Of a stretch of 49,350 bases of DNA, positions 1-11,200 are shown piece by piece. How positions within the stretch are numbered: position 1 is the stretch's first letter; the number at the start of each line of letters is the position of its first letter. The notes below the pieces were generated by a model. The model saw only the letters and a list, made by a program, of their open reading frames with translations, was not told where the DNA came from and did no database searches. Source of the stretch: Cyanophora paradoxa (Eukaryota; Glaucocystophyceae; Cyanophorales; Cyanophoraceae); the NCBI GenBank assembly GCA_004431415.1, contig QPMI01000309.1, positions 1-49,350 of the forward strand, written 5' to 3'. Both the position numbers and the translations under genes were made by a program.

Positions 1-2734
1 GGTCCGTGGCGGTGCGGAGGACGGCGGCGCCGCGGGCGCGCAGGCGCGCAGCACGCGCCGCGCGAACGCCGTCTTCCCGTACCCCGCCTCGCCTGCGGGG
101 CGGCTCGCGGGCGGGGCGGGGGCGGGGCGGGCGGGGGCACCGAGGAGGACGAGGTGGAGCCGCGGCCGCGCTCGAAGAGGCCGTCCACCGCCCGCATCGC
201 CGCCCCAGCTCCTCCTCCCTGGCCCCCGCACCCGCCCTCAACCGCCCCGCACGGGCCGGGCCCTCCCAGCCCCCCCGCAACGCGCACCGGCCGACGAGCG
301 GCGGGGCCCGGCGCGCCCCGCGGCGGGCCGAGTGGCGGCCGGAGAGACGGGAGGAGAGGCGGGCGGAGGTATTGCCGCGTCCAGGGCTGCGCGGGGTGGC
401 GGCGCCGGCCGCGGAGCTCGCGGCGGCGCTCTCGGCCTCGCCCTCCGCCTCGGGTCGGCCGTCGGGCTCCTCGGCGGCCGCCGCCGCGCGGAAGACGACG
501 ACGGGGTCGGGGAAGCCCTTCGCCGCCACCGCCGCCCGCGGCTCCAGGCTCACCGCCTGCCGCCCCGTCTCAGCGCGCACGCGCGAGCTGCGGGGGCTGG
601 GGGCGGGCGGACGGCGCGGCGGCGGGAGGCTCTGACGGCGGCGGCGGCGGCGCCTCGACGAGGACGAGCTGCGCGGCGCCGGGGGCCGGGGCGCGGAGGC
701 CCCGCGGGGGCCTGCAGCTGCAGGACGGCCTTGCGCGCCGCCGCCATCACCCGCGCCTGCCGCCCGTGAGAGGCGCCGGCGCCGGCGCCCCCGCGGCCCC
801 GCACCGCCAGGATCACGCAGTCCCCTGCGCCCCGGCCCGGCCGTCGGCCCCGGCGGCGAGCGAGCGCAGCCGCGCGGGCGGCGGGCGCACCGACGATGGC
901 GTACTCCTGGCGGCAGGGGGCGCCGAGGGGGCCGCAGAAGGCCTTGCCGCCGGCGACCTGCGGGCGGCTCGAGCTCGCGGGGCGGGGCGGGCGGGGGCGG
1001 GTGGCGGACGGCGGCGGCGAAGGGCTCGCCGGCCTCGGCGAAGGCGGCCTCCAGCGCGAGCGCCGCCCGCACGCCCGCCCCGCGTCTGCGCCCCGTCGGC
1101 CGCGCGGCGGCCGCGCCGGCGGCGGGGGCGGGGCGGGCACCGTCCTCGTGGGCGTGGCCGGGGAGGCCGAAGCCGAGCAGCGCGGCGACGCCCTTCTCGT
1201 CCACGAACACCTGCCCGCCCTCAGCCGCCGCCCCCGGGGCCCGGCGGGGCTGGGCGGGGCGGGCCTTGTTGAGGGAGCCGCCGTAGTCCGCGGCGGCGGC
1301 GAAGAGGCGGCGGACGACGGGCTCGAAGCGCGCGCAGTTCTCCGCCCCCGCCTGCGCCGTCGCCGCCAGCCCCGGGAACGACGCTGCCGCCCGTCGGCCC
1401 CGCCCCGCCAAACCCGGCGCGGCGGGGCGGCACCGAAGACGACGTAGACGTGGCGGACGGAGGCGAGGAGGCAGCGTGGCCCGCCGACCGCACGATCGCT
1501 GCGCCCCCGCTCGCCATCGCCCCCGCGGGCCGGCGGGGCGGGCGGGCAGGCGGGGCCGCACGGGGCAGGAAGGAGAGGACGGTGTGGGCGAGCGGCGCGA
1601 GCAGCGGCACCGCGCGCGCCGCCTCGGGCCCGAGCGCGGCCCCGCAGGCGCAGGGCGGGCCGGGGCGGGGGCCGGGGCGGGCCGGGGCCGGGGCTGCGCG
1701 GCGGCGAGGAGGAAGTGGGGCCCGCGGGGCTCGAAGGCGAAGGCGCCGAGGGGCGCGAGCAGCGCCCGCGCCTCGCCGAGCACACGATCTCCGTCCCGCT
1801 CGACGCCTCCTGCGCCCCGCACACTGCGCACGCCCCCGCCCCGCTCGCAGCGCGCGGGGCGGGGGGGCGGGGCGGGGCACGCGCCCTGCCGAACGAGGTC
1901 GCCGCCGAAGACGAGCGCCGCGGCGCGCCCCGCCTCGCCGGCCGCGTACCCCTCCAGCTCGCCGGCCCCGACCCTGCGCCCCGCTCAGCGCCGCGGCGGG
2001 CGGGGCGGGCGGGGGGCGGGGGGGCGGGGACCCGGTGTGGACGTGGAGGGGCAGGCCGCGGCGCTCGAAGCGGAGGGCGGCGATCTCGAGGGCGGCCTCG
2101 GCGGCGAGGCGCGCCGCCTCCGCCAGGCCCCGCCCCGGCCCCACCGGCAGGAACGCCACCAACGCGTCTGCCCGCCCCCCCCGTCGGCCCCGCCCGCCCG
2201 CCCGCCCCGCCCGGCCCGGGGCGCACCGCCGGCGTAGAAGAGGACCTCGGCGGAGCGGGCGTGGAGGGCCCGCACGAGCCCCAGGAAGAAGCCGTTCAGC
2301 GTCCCCGTCAGCTGCGCCCTCGTGAGGCCGGCGGGGCGGGGCGGGGCGGGGCGGGGGGCGGGCGCGCGTTCTCGGCGGCGGCCTCCTCGTCGGCCTCGAG
2401 GAGGTCGTGGGCGAGGCGCGAGAAGCCGCGCACGTCGCAGAAGAGGCCGCCCCAGCGCCCGCGACGTCGCCCCCCGCGCCCCCGCCCCAGCTCCCCCAGC
2501 TGCACACGCGTAAGCCCCTCGGCCCCGGCGGCGGGGCGGGGGGCAGGGGCGGGGGGCGGGCCTGGGCGAGGCCCTCGGGGCGGCGAGGCAGCGGAGGGGG
2601 AGGAAGGGGCCGGCCTCGGCGAGCGCGGCGGCGGCGGCGGGGCCCTCGTCCAGGTCCTCCACCCGCGCCCTCGCCCCCGCCAGCGGCTCCCCCGCGAGGC
2701 CCCACGCGTCGCCCGCCCCCGGCCCCGCCTTCAT
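1..2734 (-). CDS. Soluble-type (ADCY10-like) adenylyl cyclase, partial at the left edge
   Basis: Predicted to make cAMP. On the minus strand the pieces occur in sAC order. The first catalytic domain begins with FCDVRGFSRLAHDLLEAD near 2460-2400, followed by LTGTLNGFFLGLVRALHARS near 2320-2250. A YAG|DALVAFLPVGPG join across an intron near 2230-2170 matches the family's FAGDALL core, and AAEAALEIAALRF follows near 2100-2060. A second domain shows FGLPGHAHED near 1170-1130 and an FCGPLGAPCRQEYAIVGAP block near 945-880. At the extreme left, EAGYGKTAF (about 100-70) is a Walker A P-loop, as in the ATPase domain after the cyclase domains of sAC. I chose the ATG at 2734 as the first in-frame Met before the first domain. 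The introns are short and G+C rich. The gene continues beyond base 1. Exon borders are approximate, and long ORFs on the plus strand here are shadows. Confidence 0.75.
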
Positions 2735-3455
2735 TCCGCCCGCGATGTCGATCCTAGGCCTCTTCGCGCCGGCGCTGCAGCTGGCGCTCGCGCTCTGCCT
2801 CCCGCCGCTAATTATAAAGGGCCTCGCTCAAGCAGGGACGCGAGCACTCGCCCGGAGCGTCACGTGCACGGGTGCACTGCACGCTGGACGGAAATTGCTG
2901 CATGCGCACCCGCCGGCCTGGCGCGGTGCGGCGCGGCCGCGTCTTTGAACCGATGTCCTCGAGCTCGAGCTCGAGCTCGCCGAGCAGCACCGTGGCGCTG
3001 AATTGGCCGGGTCGACGTCGCGGGCTGCTTTAGCGCGAGACAAGCTCCCGCCAACTACAGCTGTCGATTATATATACCTCAGGCAGCCGCATGATGGCCC
3101 GCATCCACGCGGCTCGAGCTCGACGCGCGGCCGCGGCGACTGGCCGCGCGCGGGGCTCAGCGGCTACCGCTATAGAGAGGCTACCGCTCCTGCAGCGTCC
3201 TGCAGGCCTGGCTGCAGCTCCTGCTCAGGCTGGCACAGCCTGGCAGGCTGCTGCATGCGCACGCGTACGTACTACGTACGGCCTCGCCGACGGCGCCTTT
3301 TCGAATTCAGCAGCGAGTTGTGGGGGACCCGGGGGGTATACGGCTAACACACGCCCGGCGTCGCCGGCCCGACGGAAAAAAACGGCATGATTGTGAAAAT
3401 TAAAGCGCCGGACCGCCGGTCCGCCGGCGCCGCCCGGCGGCCGCCGCCCGCCCGG
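2735..3455. other. Upstream spacer of the cyclase gene
   Basis: No gene is recognised. The stretch holds a run of CTCGAG/GAGCTC hexamers near 2957-2985, CTGCAG-rich palindromic sequence near 3188-3255, and a G+C-rich end into which the transposon has inserted. Confidence 0.4.
2809..2818 (-). promoter_or_regulatory. TATA-like box upstream of the cyclase gene
   Basis: The minus strand reads TTTATAATTA about 75 nt upstream of the chosen ATG at 2734, the only A+T-rich patch in this G+C-rich leader. It supports that start but is not a proven promoter. Confidence 0.3.
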
Positions 3456-3464
3456 CCGGGCCGC
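3456..3464. repeat. Target-site duplication, left copy (pairs with 8153-8161)
   Basis: CCGGGCCGC abuts both outer TIR ends. The locus is G+C rich, so part of the match could be chance, but it begins exactly at both TIR borders. If the TIR were taken to start at TGTAGTG, the duplication would shrink to CG. Confidence 0.75.
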
Positions 3465-3574
3465 CGTGTAGTGCGCCAAATAAAATGGCGCGCCATCTTA
3501 TTTTTATGGCGCACGCTTTTGAGCCATCGCAGAAAAAAATGCGCCGGCCAGCGCAGCCGGAGCTTGCGTTGGGG
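3465..3574 (+). repeat. Left terminal inverted repeat of the transposon
   Basis: Matches the reverse complement of 8042-8152 almost perfectly. It contains the palindrome ATGGCGCGCCAT and an A-run at 3532-3539, and ends in a G-run. Confidence 0.95.
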
Positions 3575-3628
3575 GGGTTACTACGACTCGCAGCGTATGA
3601 TGCAATAGTACTATACTACTAGGCTAGT

Positions 3629-3816
3629 CCAACGATCATGAGTCATGAGGCTAACTAGTCGGGTTCTAAAGTTGAACTACGATCATGAGTCATGAAGCTT
3701 AGTAGTCCGGTTCTAAAGTCGAACTACGATCATGAGTCATGAAGCTTAGTAGTCCGGTTCTAATGTCGAACTACGATTATGAGTCATGAAGCACATTAGT
3801 CTGGTTCTTAAAGCGA
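3629..3816. repeat. Four tandem 47 bp repeats just inside the left TIR, each with a TGAGTCA site
   Basis: ATGAGTCAT occurs at 3638-3646, 3685-3693, 3732-3740 and 3779-3787, exactly 47 bp apart, within repeats that also share AGTCCGGTTCTAA-type sequence. No counterpart is seen inside the right TIR. Subterminal arrays like this often bind transposase. The core is also the bZIP (GCN4/AP-1) consensus. Confidence 0.85.
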
Positions 3817-4156
3817 ACTACAGCCAGGGTTCTTGAAACGCACGCACACAAGTAGACTAGCTATAGTCGTGTTCAAGATCTAAAATTGTACTATGACAAT
3901 GAATGTAGTATCAATAAAGTATAGTAGTAGTAGCAATAAAGTATAAATTATAGTACATGATTCCTAAAGAAGAAGAAGAGTATATATGTATAAGACACGC
4001 CCCAGCCGAGCGCGCGCTGCATGCAGCCTGGCAGGACACAACGCATTCCCAACGCATGCGTTGCGTTTCCGTTGCACACCCGGTTCCCTCTCTCAGTTCC
4101 CTTTCAATTTTCGCATCTCTGTCAGTTCCCTTTCAAGCAAATTTCTGACAAACACT

Positions 4157-7100
4157 TCATACACCATGCCTAGTGTTGGCCATATTCTGCTGGAATGTCT
4201 GCATCATCATCTGAAAGTGCTGCATCATCTGCTGCATCTGCTGCATCTGCTGCTCCATGCTGGGTGCCGGGGGCATAACTGGGCGCACAGGGCTCGAGGA
4301 CATAGCTAGCCTAGACTGAGGGGCTAGTGGGTAACATGGTGCTGCCAAGGCGGCTTCAAGCTCTGCCTGCGTGTAACTTGGCCCGGAGTTGGGGAGGACA
4401 GGCACCCCGTGTGTGTCCCGAGGTGCGGGCCCAACTCGAACTGGCCCACGAATGGGAGAGCTGGATCCAGAGGATGGCAGGGTAGAAGAAGAGAAAGACG
4501 GCCCCAGAGGGAGTGGGGACCAATAACGGGAACCGCCCCTGGGACTGGGCCAAGACCCCTCGCAATTGGGGCTGACCCAACAGGGGGCAGCACCACCCCA
4601 GGTGCATAGTGCGGCAGAGGTGGCGGGCGTGGGCCGGGCGGAGCCGCAGCACGGGCCGGGCCGGGCGGGGCCGCAGCAGGAGACGGGGCGGGCGGGGCCG
4701 CAGCAGGAGACGGGGCGGGCGGGGCCGGAGCGCGGGACAGGCCGGGCGGGGCCGCAGCAGGAGACGGGGCGGGCGGGGCCGCAGCAGGAGACGGGGCGGG
4801 CGGGGCCGGAGCGCGGGACGGGCCGGGCGGGGTCGCAGCAGGAGACGGGGCGGGCGGGGCCGCAGCAGGAGACGGGGCGGGCGGGGCAGGAGCGCGGGAC
4901 GGGCCGGGCGGGCCCGCAGCAGGAGATGGGGCAGGCGGGGCCGCAGCAGTAGACGGGGCGGGTGGGGCCGGAGCGTGTGCTGTGGCTGCTTGGGCTGCAC
5001 GTGCTGCGGCTGCTTGGGCTGCACGCTGAGCGGCATCCTCCTCCTCTTTCTTGAGATAAGCTAGAATTCGCAGCTTGAGAGCCTCCTTGTTACCTGTGTG
5101 CGGCAGGTTTGCAGCACGGAGGAATGCCTGCAGGGGCTTGTTGGTGGTGTGCATGCCAGGGGCCAGAAGCTGCGAGAAAAAGGAAATTAGAAGAGGAAGT
5201 CCAACGCAACTGCACCGCAAGCGTTGAATTGAAGAACGCAAACGTGTGCTTTGCGTTGCTACAAAAACGCACCCGTCGTATCCCATCAACAGACGGGATG
5301 GGGCCGTACTTGTCGTCGACAGGGCCATCTGCTGTTGCATTGTCGGCGACGATCGATTCTGCCGTTGCGCCACGCTGGCGCGGAATGATTTTCTCCCCGA
5401 CACTGGCCGTCTCCGGGTAGATGCGCTCACGCTTGTTCTTGCACCCGTACTTGCTGCACTGGCAGCTCGAGCAGCACACCAGGCCGCTTGTGAAACAGCC
5501 GCATTTCTCTGGAAGGCAGCCATCCCTGCACTTGCACGGGTCCACGTCGAGACCGGGGGCCTGGCCACAGAAGCTCTTGAATGCTGTCATGAGAGGAACG
5601 GTGCCGTTCATTATGTTGTTCGCACGGTTCTCCTCAATTGTCTTCCAGATTGTCTGCATACCTGCACCAGTTTTTTGATGAGTGTGCAACATTCGTGCAA
5701 ATGGGACTACCCCTGCACGTACCGCCCACGAGGTTCATGTTGATCAATTGTGCTCCCTGAATGGGAGTGTCAATGAAACCCGCCATCGTCCTGATCGTGT
5801 AGAGGCCATGCGGGACGTCCACCACTTCTGTGACGATCCCAGGTACCCTTGCTTGTAGGAGGACGTGCATGCCGAGCTGTTTGACAAGGACGGCCACACG
5901 ATCCCCGATACTGTAGATAACAGGACCTGCTCCCTGCTTCTCCGCGCACGCCTTCATCTGGTCTCTGTACACGGCAAGCCGTGCGCATGCCTGGACATTC
6001 CCGAATGCACGCACAAACTGATCGATCTGTCCAACGCATGCGTTGAGAATGCGTTGGATGAGAGTGCGACAAAATTTGCAATGAAAAGACGATCAGCAAC
6101 TTCGCCTGCGCACTTTGATTCGCAAGCCTCCAAGATGAGGAAACGAGTGTAGTGGTCCTGCGTTCGCCGTTGTTCGTTACCGGATGCAGAAATCTGCGCA
6201 TGACCGTGCCGAAAACTGACCTTTATGGCCAGGACAAATGCCCAGAATCGCGGAATGACGTCCGTGACAAAGACCGTCTTGTAGCAGCCCGGAAATTCGG
6301 GATCCGGGATTTTCTTCTCGTACCGGCACACGTGCACTGCTTGCTCCCAGTACCAGACCCTCTCGAGCTCGCCTGAGCTCTCATTCCACTTCCACCCCGG
6401 CAGCCACTCCTGCAACTCCCAGGTAAATTTTAACACGCGGCCAGGCGCATCAATAACAACATCTCACCATGCGGGGGCAGGGGCCCCATGCCTTGGGCAT
6501 CTCAAAGAAGTCGACAATTGCCCGATCCCAGAAACCAATCACCTTGATTGGATGGAGGATCCCGTCGGGCTGCCTCCTCTTGTTCTTGAGCTTGCAGACT
6601 GGACTGCAGCCCCATCCCCACGACCGCAGGTGAGTCTTAGTCACGATTGGTTTGTCGGCGGACAGAAAACTCACCAAATCTTGACGTAGATGCGGACCAG
6701 GTAGCGAGGAATCGCGTACCTTTGCTTCGCATTGTTGTATACACCGGTGCCACCTTTGTGCCCGCTCTCAAGGTGTTCGCGCTGCGCACGATCATGACCG
6801 CGTCACAAACAGTGCAATGCAGTGGACATAAAAATTAAAATGTATTCTGTTCAACGCATGGTCAACGCATGTGTTGAGAATGTCCAACGCTAGCAACCCA
6901 ACGCTTGCGTTGAAGATGCGTTGCGCGTGCGCAGAGAATTGCGTTGTACCGCGATCGCACCTGGATGCAGATGAAAATGTCCTCGTCACACACCAGCTCC
7001 CTGCCCAGTGGGGGGGCGTCGCCCGAATTTCCTCGCTTCAAGCGGTTGTCAACCTGCTTCTCCACCACCAGCCGAAGCTTGCGCCTTGGCCGCGGGTTGG

Positions 7101-7893
7101 GCATGGCGAGCTCCTCCGCTGTCAGGTTGTCTGTCGGATCTGGAACCTCGCGCAGCGTGTACTTCCCCCTCATGAACTCGCGCCAATTCTTCACCCGCTT
7201 CACATGCTCTGGGCTGCCGCTGGGCTCGGGCGCGTCCGGGTTTTCGAGGATGTACTTAACGTGTTCGATGTCGGCGCGAGATAGCAGCACCGCTCCGGGC
7301 TTCACACGCTGTATAGCGGCTCGATATTCTTCGAAAGTTACGCGCTGCACTGATGCTGCTGGGACCGGTTCAGCGCCTCGGGATTCGGCGAACATCCGCT
7401 GGACTCGGTGGCGAAATTCGGTGGTGTCGATGCGCTTGCCGGCTGCTGCGGCCGAGCCCTTCTTTTGTTGTTGCTGCCTCGAGCTCGAGCTCGAAGCCGC
7501 TGCCTCTGCTGGCTGTGATTCTGAAGCTGCTGCGCCATCTGCGCCCACAGCTGCAGGTGCTGGTGGCTGCTTCCGAGGGCGCCCGCGCGGCCGCGGCGGT
7601 TCACTAGTATTTGGCCGCTTTCGATTACGCGGCTTACTGCTCGAACTCGCCGCCTGTCCGCTCGAGGTGGACGGCGCCTGCTGGCCGCTCGATGGTGCTG
7701 ACTGCTGTTGGTTGCTCGATTGCGATGACGATGCCGCTGCTGCGTTGCTGGGCATGTCGATGCGAATGTTAGGAAACAGAGTCTTGCACAGGAAGTTATT
7801 GCCGCAGAGCCCGGACAGATTCTCTGCGGGTGGACACCTGCATTCGAACTTGTTGGGAAGGTCTCTGACATCTGGATGCTCCCACCACCTCAT
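4157..7893 (-). CDS. Transposon-encoded integrase-like protein with CXC-type and SAP-like regions
   Basis: Exon 1 (7893-6961) encodes a Ser/Gln-rich N-terminus with an AT-hook (PRPRGRPRK) and then a conserved-looking block ending FICIQ. The next exons join to HLESGHKGG...YVKICPVC, a His-His-Cys-Cys integrase zinc finger. After that come VIGFWDRAIVDFFEMPK, resembling the strand with the first catalytic Asp, and DHYTRFLILEACESKCAGEVA. A GDRVAVLV SH3-like piece follows near 5910-5890. A Cys-rich block (CKCRDGCLPEKCGC...CCSSCQCSKYGC, about 5550-5440) and a SAP-like helix pair (5150-5045) come next. The tail is Pro/Ala-rich, then Met/Gln-rich (MEQQMQQMQQMMQH), with stop TGA at 4157-4159. I find no DNG-type second Asp or the Glu, and one frame change near 4550-4620 is unexplained. 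The gene may be defective or incompletely modelled. Confidence 0.7.
4640..4960 (-). repeat. 27 bp minisatellite in the transposon gene
   Basis: About eleven units of 27 bp encode Pro/Ala/Ser nonapeptides (PPAPSPAAA, with PPGPSRAPA variants). Every third unit is the variant, giving an 81 bp higher-order period. Copy number is likely variable. Confidence 0.85.
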
Positions 7894-8041
7894 TGCTGAT
7901 GTGCCTAGGGCCGCGCCTTCGGGCTCGGTGCGCGCGCGCGGCTCCCCGACCGCTTCCCGCCAGTGCGGTCCTATACCGGTAGCCCGGCGGTAGGCTATAA
8001 TGATAGGCGATTTCGATCGCGACAGCTAGCCTAGCAGTACT

Positions 8042-8152
8042 CCCCAACGCAAAGCTCCGGCTGCGCTGGCCGGCGCCTTTTTTTCTGCGATGGCTCAAAA
8101 GCGTGCGCCATAAAAATAAGATGGCGCGCCATTTTATTTGGCGCACTACACG
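8042..8152 (-). repeat. Right terminal inverted repeat of the transposon
   Basis: Inverted copy of 3465-3574, differing by one base after the A-run and one extra T in the inner part. It lies directly upstream (minus-strand sense) of the element's gene, so it may hold its promoter. Confidence 0.95.
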
Positions 8153-8294
8153 CCGGGCCGCCGCGGACGTCGACGGCGCGGCCGGCGCGCGGTATCGAAT
8201 TCGAAGCGCCTGGGGGCCGGGGCTCGGGAGCCTCGGGCTCGACTCCGGCGGAGTCCAGCGGACGTCTCCGGGCCTCCGGCCAACCGTCCGGCGG

Positions 8295-11200
8295 TCACCT
8301 CTGCCAGGCTGCGCGCACGTGTTTGCAACCGGCGGCGGCTCGCCTGCCCAGGCTGCCCGCACGCCTGCGCCACAGGCGGCTTGCCTGCCGACCGCGGGCG
8401 CGTCGGGAAGCTTGGAGCTTGGTGCATTCACTAAGAAGACTTGGGAGAGGGGCGCGTGCGGGGCGGGCCCCCCGGGCGATCACGTCCCCGCGGGGTGCCC
8501 CGGCCAGCCCCGCGAGCTCTCCAGCGCGAGCGAGCGCTCGGCCGCCCCCGCCGCCCCCTCCCCGTGCCCGGGCGGCCCGTGCCGCGGCGGGCCGGGCGGG
8601 GCGGCGTGCGGGGCCCGGCGCCCGGGGCGAAGAGGGGGCCCTCGCGCGGGGCCGCGGGGGCGAGGGAGGCGAAGAAGGAGGGGCCGGGCCCCGCCCCCGA
8701 CCAGCCCCCGGCGCCGAGGCCCCGGGCCCCGCCCGAGCGCCGGCGCCGCCCCCGACCAGCTGACCCCGTGCGGCCGCGGCGCCGGCGGCCGGGGGGCGCC
8801 CCGGGGAGGAAGACGCGCCGCATGTCGGGGGGCGGCGGCGAGGGGTCCGGGCTGGCGGGGACGGCGAGGGGAGGAGCGGGGCCGGGGAGGCGGCGGGGTC
8901 GGGGGTCGGCGGGCGGGCGCGGGGCGTGGCGGCGCCGCCCTCGGCGAGGTCGGCCTCGCAGAGGCGGCAGAGCTTGTCGGCCAGCTCTGCGCCCCCGCCC
9001 CTCAGCGCCAACCGGGGGCGGGGCGGGGGCGGGGCGGGGGCACCGACGACGAGGACGGCGCGCTCGTCGGCCACCACGCGGCGCACCGCCCCGGGCAGCC
9101 CGTGCCGCGCCGCGAAGCCCCGCCGGTCCCTGCCGCCCCGTCGCCCCGCCCGCCGCGCCCGGGGCCGGGGCCGGGGCCGGGGCCGGGGCCGGGGACGGGG
9201 GCGGACGGGGCGGCGGCGTGGAGGTCGAGGACGGTCTTGAGGAGGTTGACGCGGACGCGGGCGTCGGCGCGCGGCAGCGGCGCCAGCAGCAGCGACACCA
9301 GCTCCGACTCCCCCAGCGCCTCGTTCACTCGCTGCCGGCGGGCGGCACCCCCTCAGCCCCAGCGGCCCAGCCTGCCGGCGGGGCGGGGCGGGGCGGGGCC
9401 TGCGCACCCGTGCGACCTTGATGATGCGGTCGAAGGGCTCCAGGATGCGCGCCAGCGACGCCTGCCCCGCGCCCCCTCGCCGGGGCCCCGGGGCGGGCGG
9501 GCGGGCGGCGGGGCGGGGGCGGGCCTGGGAGGGGGCGCGGAAGAGGGCGAGGAGGCGCTGGACGTTCTCGGGCGGGAGAGGAGGGCCTCCGCGGGGCCCG
9601 CCTCCTCCGCCAGCCACACCGCCACCGCGTCGATCGCGTTCACCTGCCCCCCCGCCCCCGCTCGCTCGCCCCCGGCCCCGGGCGGGGGGCGCGGGCGGGG
9701 CGCGGGGCGGGGCGGGGGCGGGCGCGCCTGCCAGCAGTCGGGGACGGTGAGGAGGGAGAGGTAGAACTCGAGGGCGCGGTGCCGCCAGAGCTCGGCGCGC
9801 GCCCGCCGCCCCGCGTGCGCCAGGTCGCACAGCACGGGGATCGCGAACTGCTTCAGCGGCGAGTTCCGCTCGATGATCCGCATCAGGTGCGGCACCACGC
9901 CCGCCACCGCCGCCTGCTCCTGCCGCCCCCGGTTGATCTTGCACAGGTTGTACAGCGTGTTCAGGACCTGCCGCCCCCGCCCCGCCCCCTCAGCGCCGGC
10001 GGCGGGGCGCGAGGGGCCGGGGCGGGGCGGGGCGGGGCGGGGGCGGCGGGCCTGGTTGTGGACCTCGTTGACGTGGGGCCCGTCGGGGGCGGCGAGGAAG
10101 CGGACGAGGGGCGCGAGGGCGCCGGCGCGCTGCAGCGGCTCCAGGGCGTTCGGGTCCAGCGAGAGGTTCTTCACGCACCGCAGCAGCTTCACCAGCACCG
10201 ACGCCGGCGCCCCCCGCGCGCTCAGCGCCCGCACCACCCCTGCCCAGCCCCCGCCCCGCTCGCCCCGGGGCCGCGGGGCGGGGCGGGGCGGGGGCGGGGG
10301 CTGGTGGCGCACGGCGGAGGACCTGGGGGGTGGACATGTAGGCCTTGACGATGGAGTCGGCGTGGGAGAAGAGGAGGAAGAGGTCCGCGATCCGCTCCAG
10401 CGCCCCCTCCCACTCCGCCCCGCCCCGCCCCGACCCCCCCTCCTCCCCCTCCCCCGCCACCTCCTCGTCCGTCCCGTCCTCCCCGTCGGGGCGTGCGCGG
10501 GGGCCGTCGAGCAGGGGCTGCGGGGCGTGAGGGGAGGGCGGGGCGGGGCGGGCGGGGCGGGCGGGGCGGGGGCGGGCACGTGGCGGGCGGGGAGGGGGGC
10601 CTCGTCGAGGATGGAGAGCATGACGGCGACGAGGCGCTCGAGGAGGCCGCACTTGGCGAAGAGGCGGCAGAAGTCGTTCTTCGGCGTCGGGCTCTGCAGC
10701 TCGAACACCCGCCACACGCCGTCGATCGCCAGCCGCACCAGCGCCGCGTTCGCGCTGTACGGCGCCTCCAGGAAGCTCACCAGCGTCGGCAGGCCCTTGC
10801 ACGCGATGAACATCTGCCCGCCCCGCCCGCCCCCTCAGCCGGGCGAGGGCCGTCGGCTGGGAGCCCGCGCCGCCGGCTCGCCTGCAGCGTGAGGGAGGAG
10901 CCCGGGGTGACGGCCGGCGCGGCGCACATCTGCCGCACGAACTGCGCCGCCTGCGGGGGGCGGGGTCGCGTGCCGGGGGCGGGAGGGGGCGGCGGGGCGG
11001 GGGAGGGTGGGGGGCGGGCGGGCCTGGAGGCGGACGTCGGCGGGCTGGGAGGGGGCGGCGAAGCGCATGACGAGGGGGATGACGCCGACGAGGCAGAGGT
11101 TCTCCTTGAACTCCCCGTTGTCCTCGATGATCTGGTTCACAACCTGCCCGCCCCCGTGTCAGCGAGAGGCCGGCGGGGCGGGGCGGGGCGGGGCGGGCCT

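Larger units (their letters stand above)
3465..8152. mobile_element. DNA transposon with ~110 bp TIRs, 4,688 bp
   Basis: Both ends carry the same sequence in inverted orientation: 3465-3574 and 8042-8152, about 110 bp with one mismatch and one 1-nt gap. Both ends begin CGTGTAGTGCGCC. The bases immediately outside are CCGGGCCGC on both sides (3456-3464 and 8153-8161), a 9 bp target duplication. The single gene inside is on the minus strand (4157-7893). TIR length and a 9 bp duplication fit Mutator-like elements. The encoded integrase-type zinc finger plus Cys-rich tail instead recalls KRBA2/Ginger-type integrases, so the superfamily is left open. The well-kept TIRs and duplication argue for a recent insertion. 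Confidence 0.9.

Noticed and set aside
154-2226. Long open frames on both strands in 1-2750 (for example 372 and 558 codons)
   Set aside because: They are Pro/Arg/Ala-rich readings caused by extreme G+C content. Only the minus-strand exons with cyclase motifs have family support.
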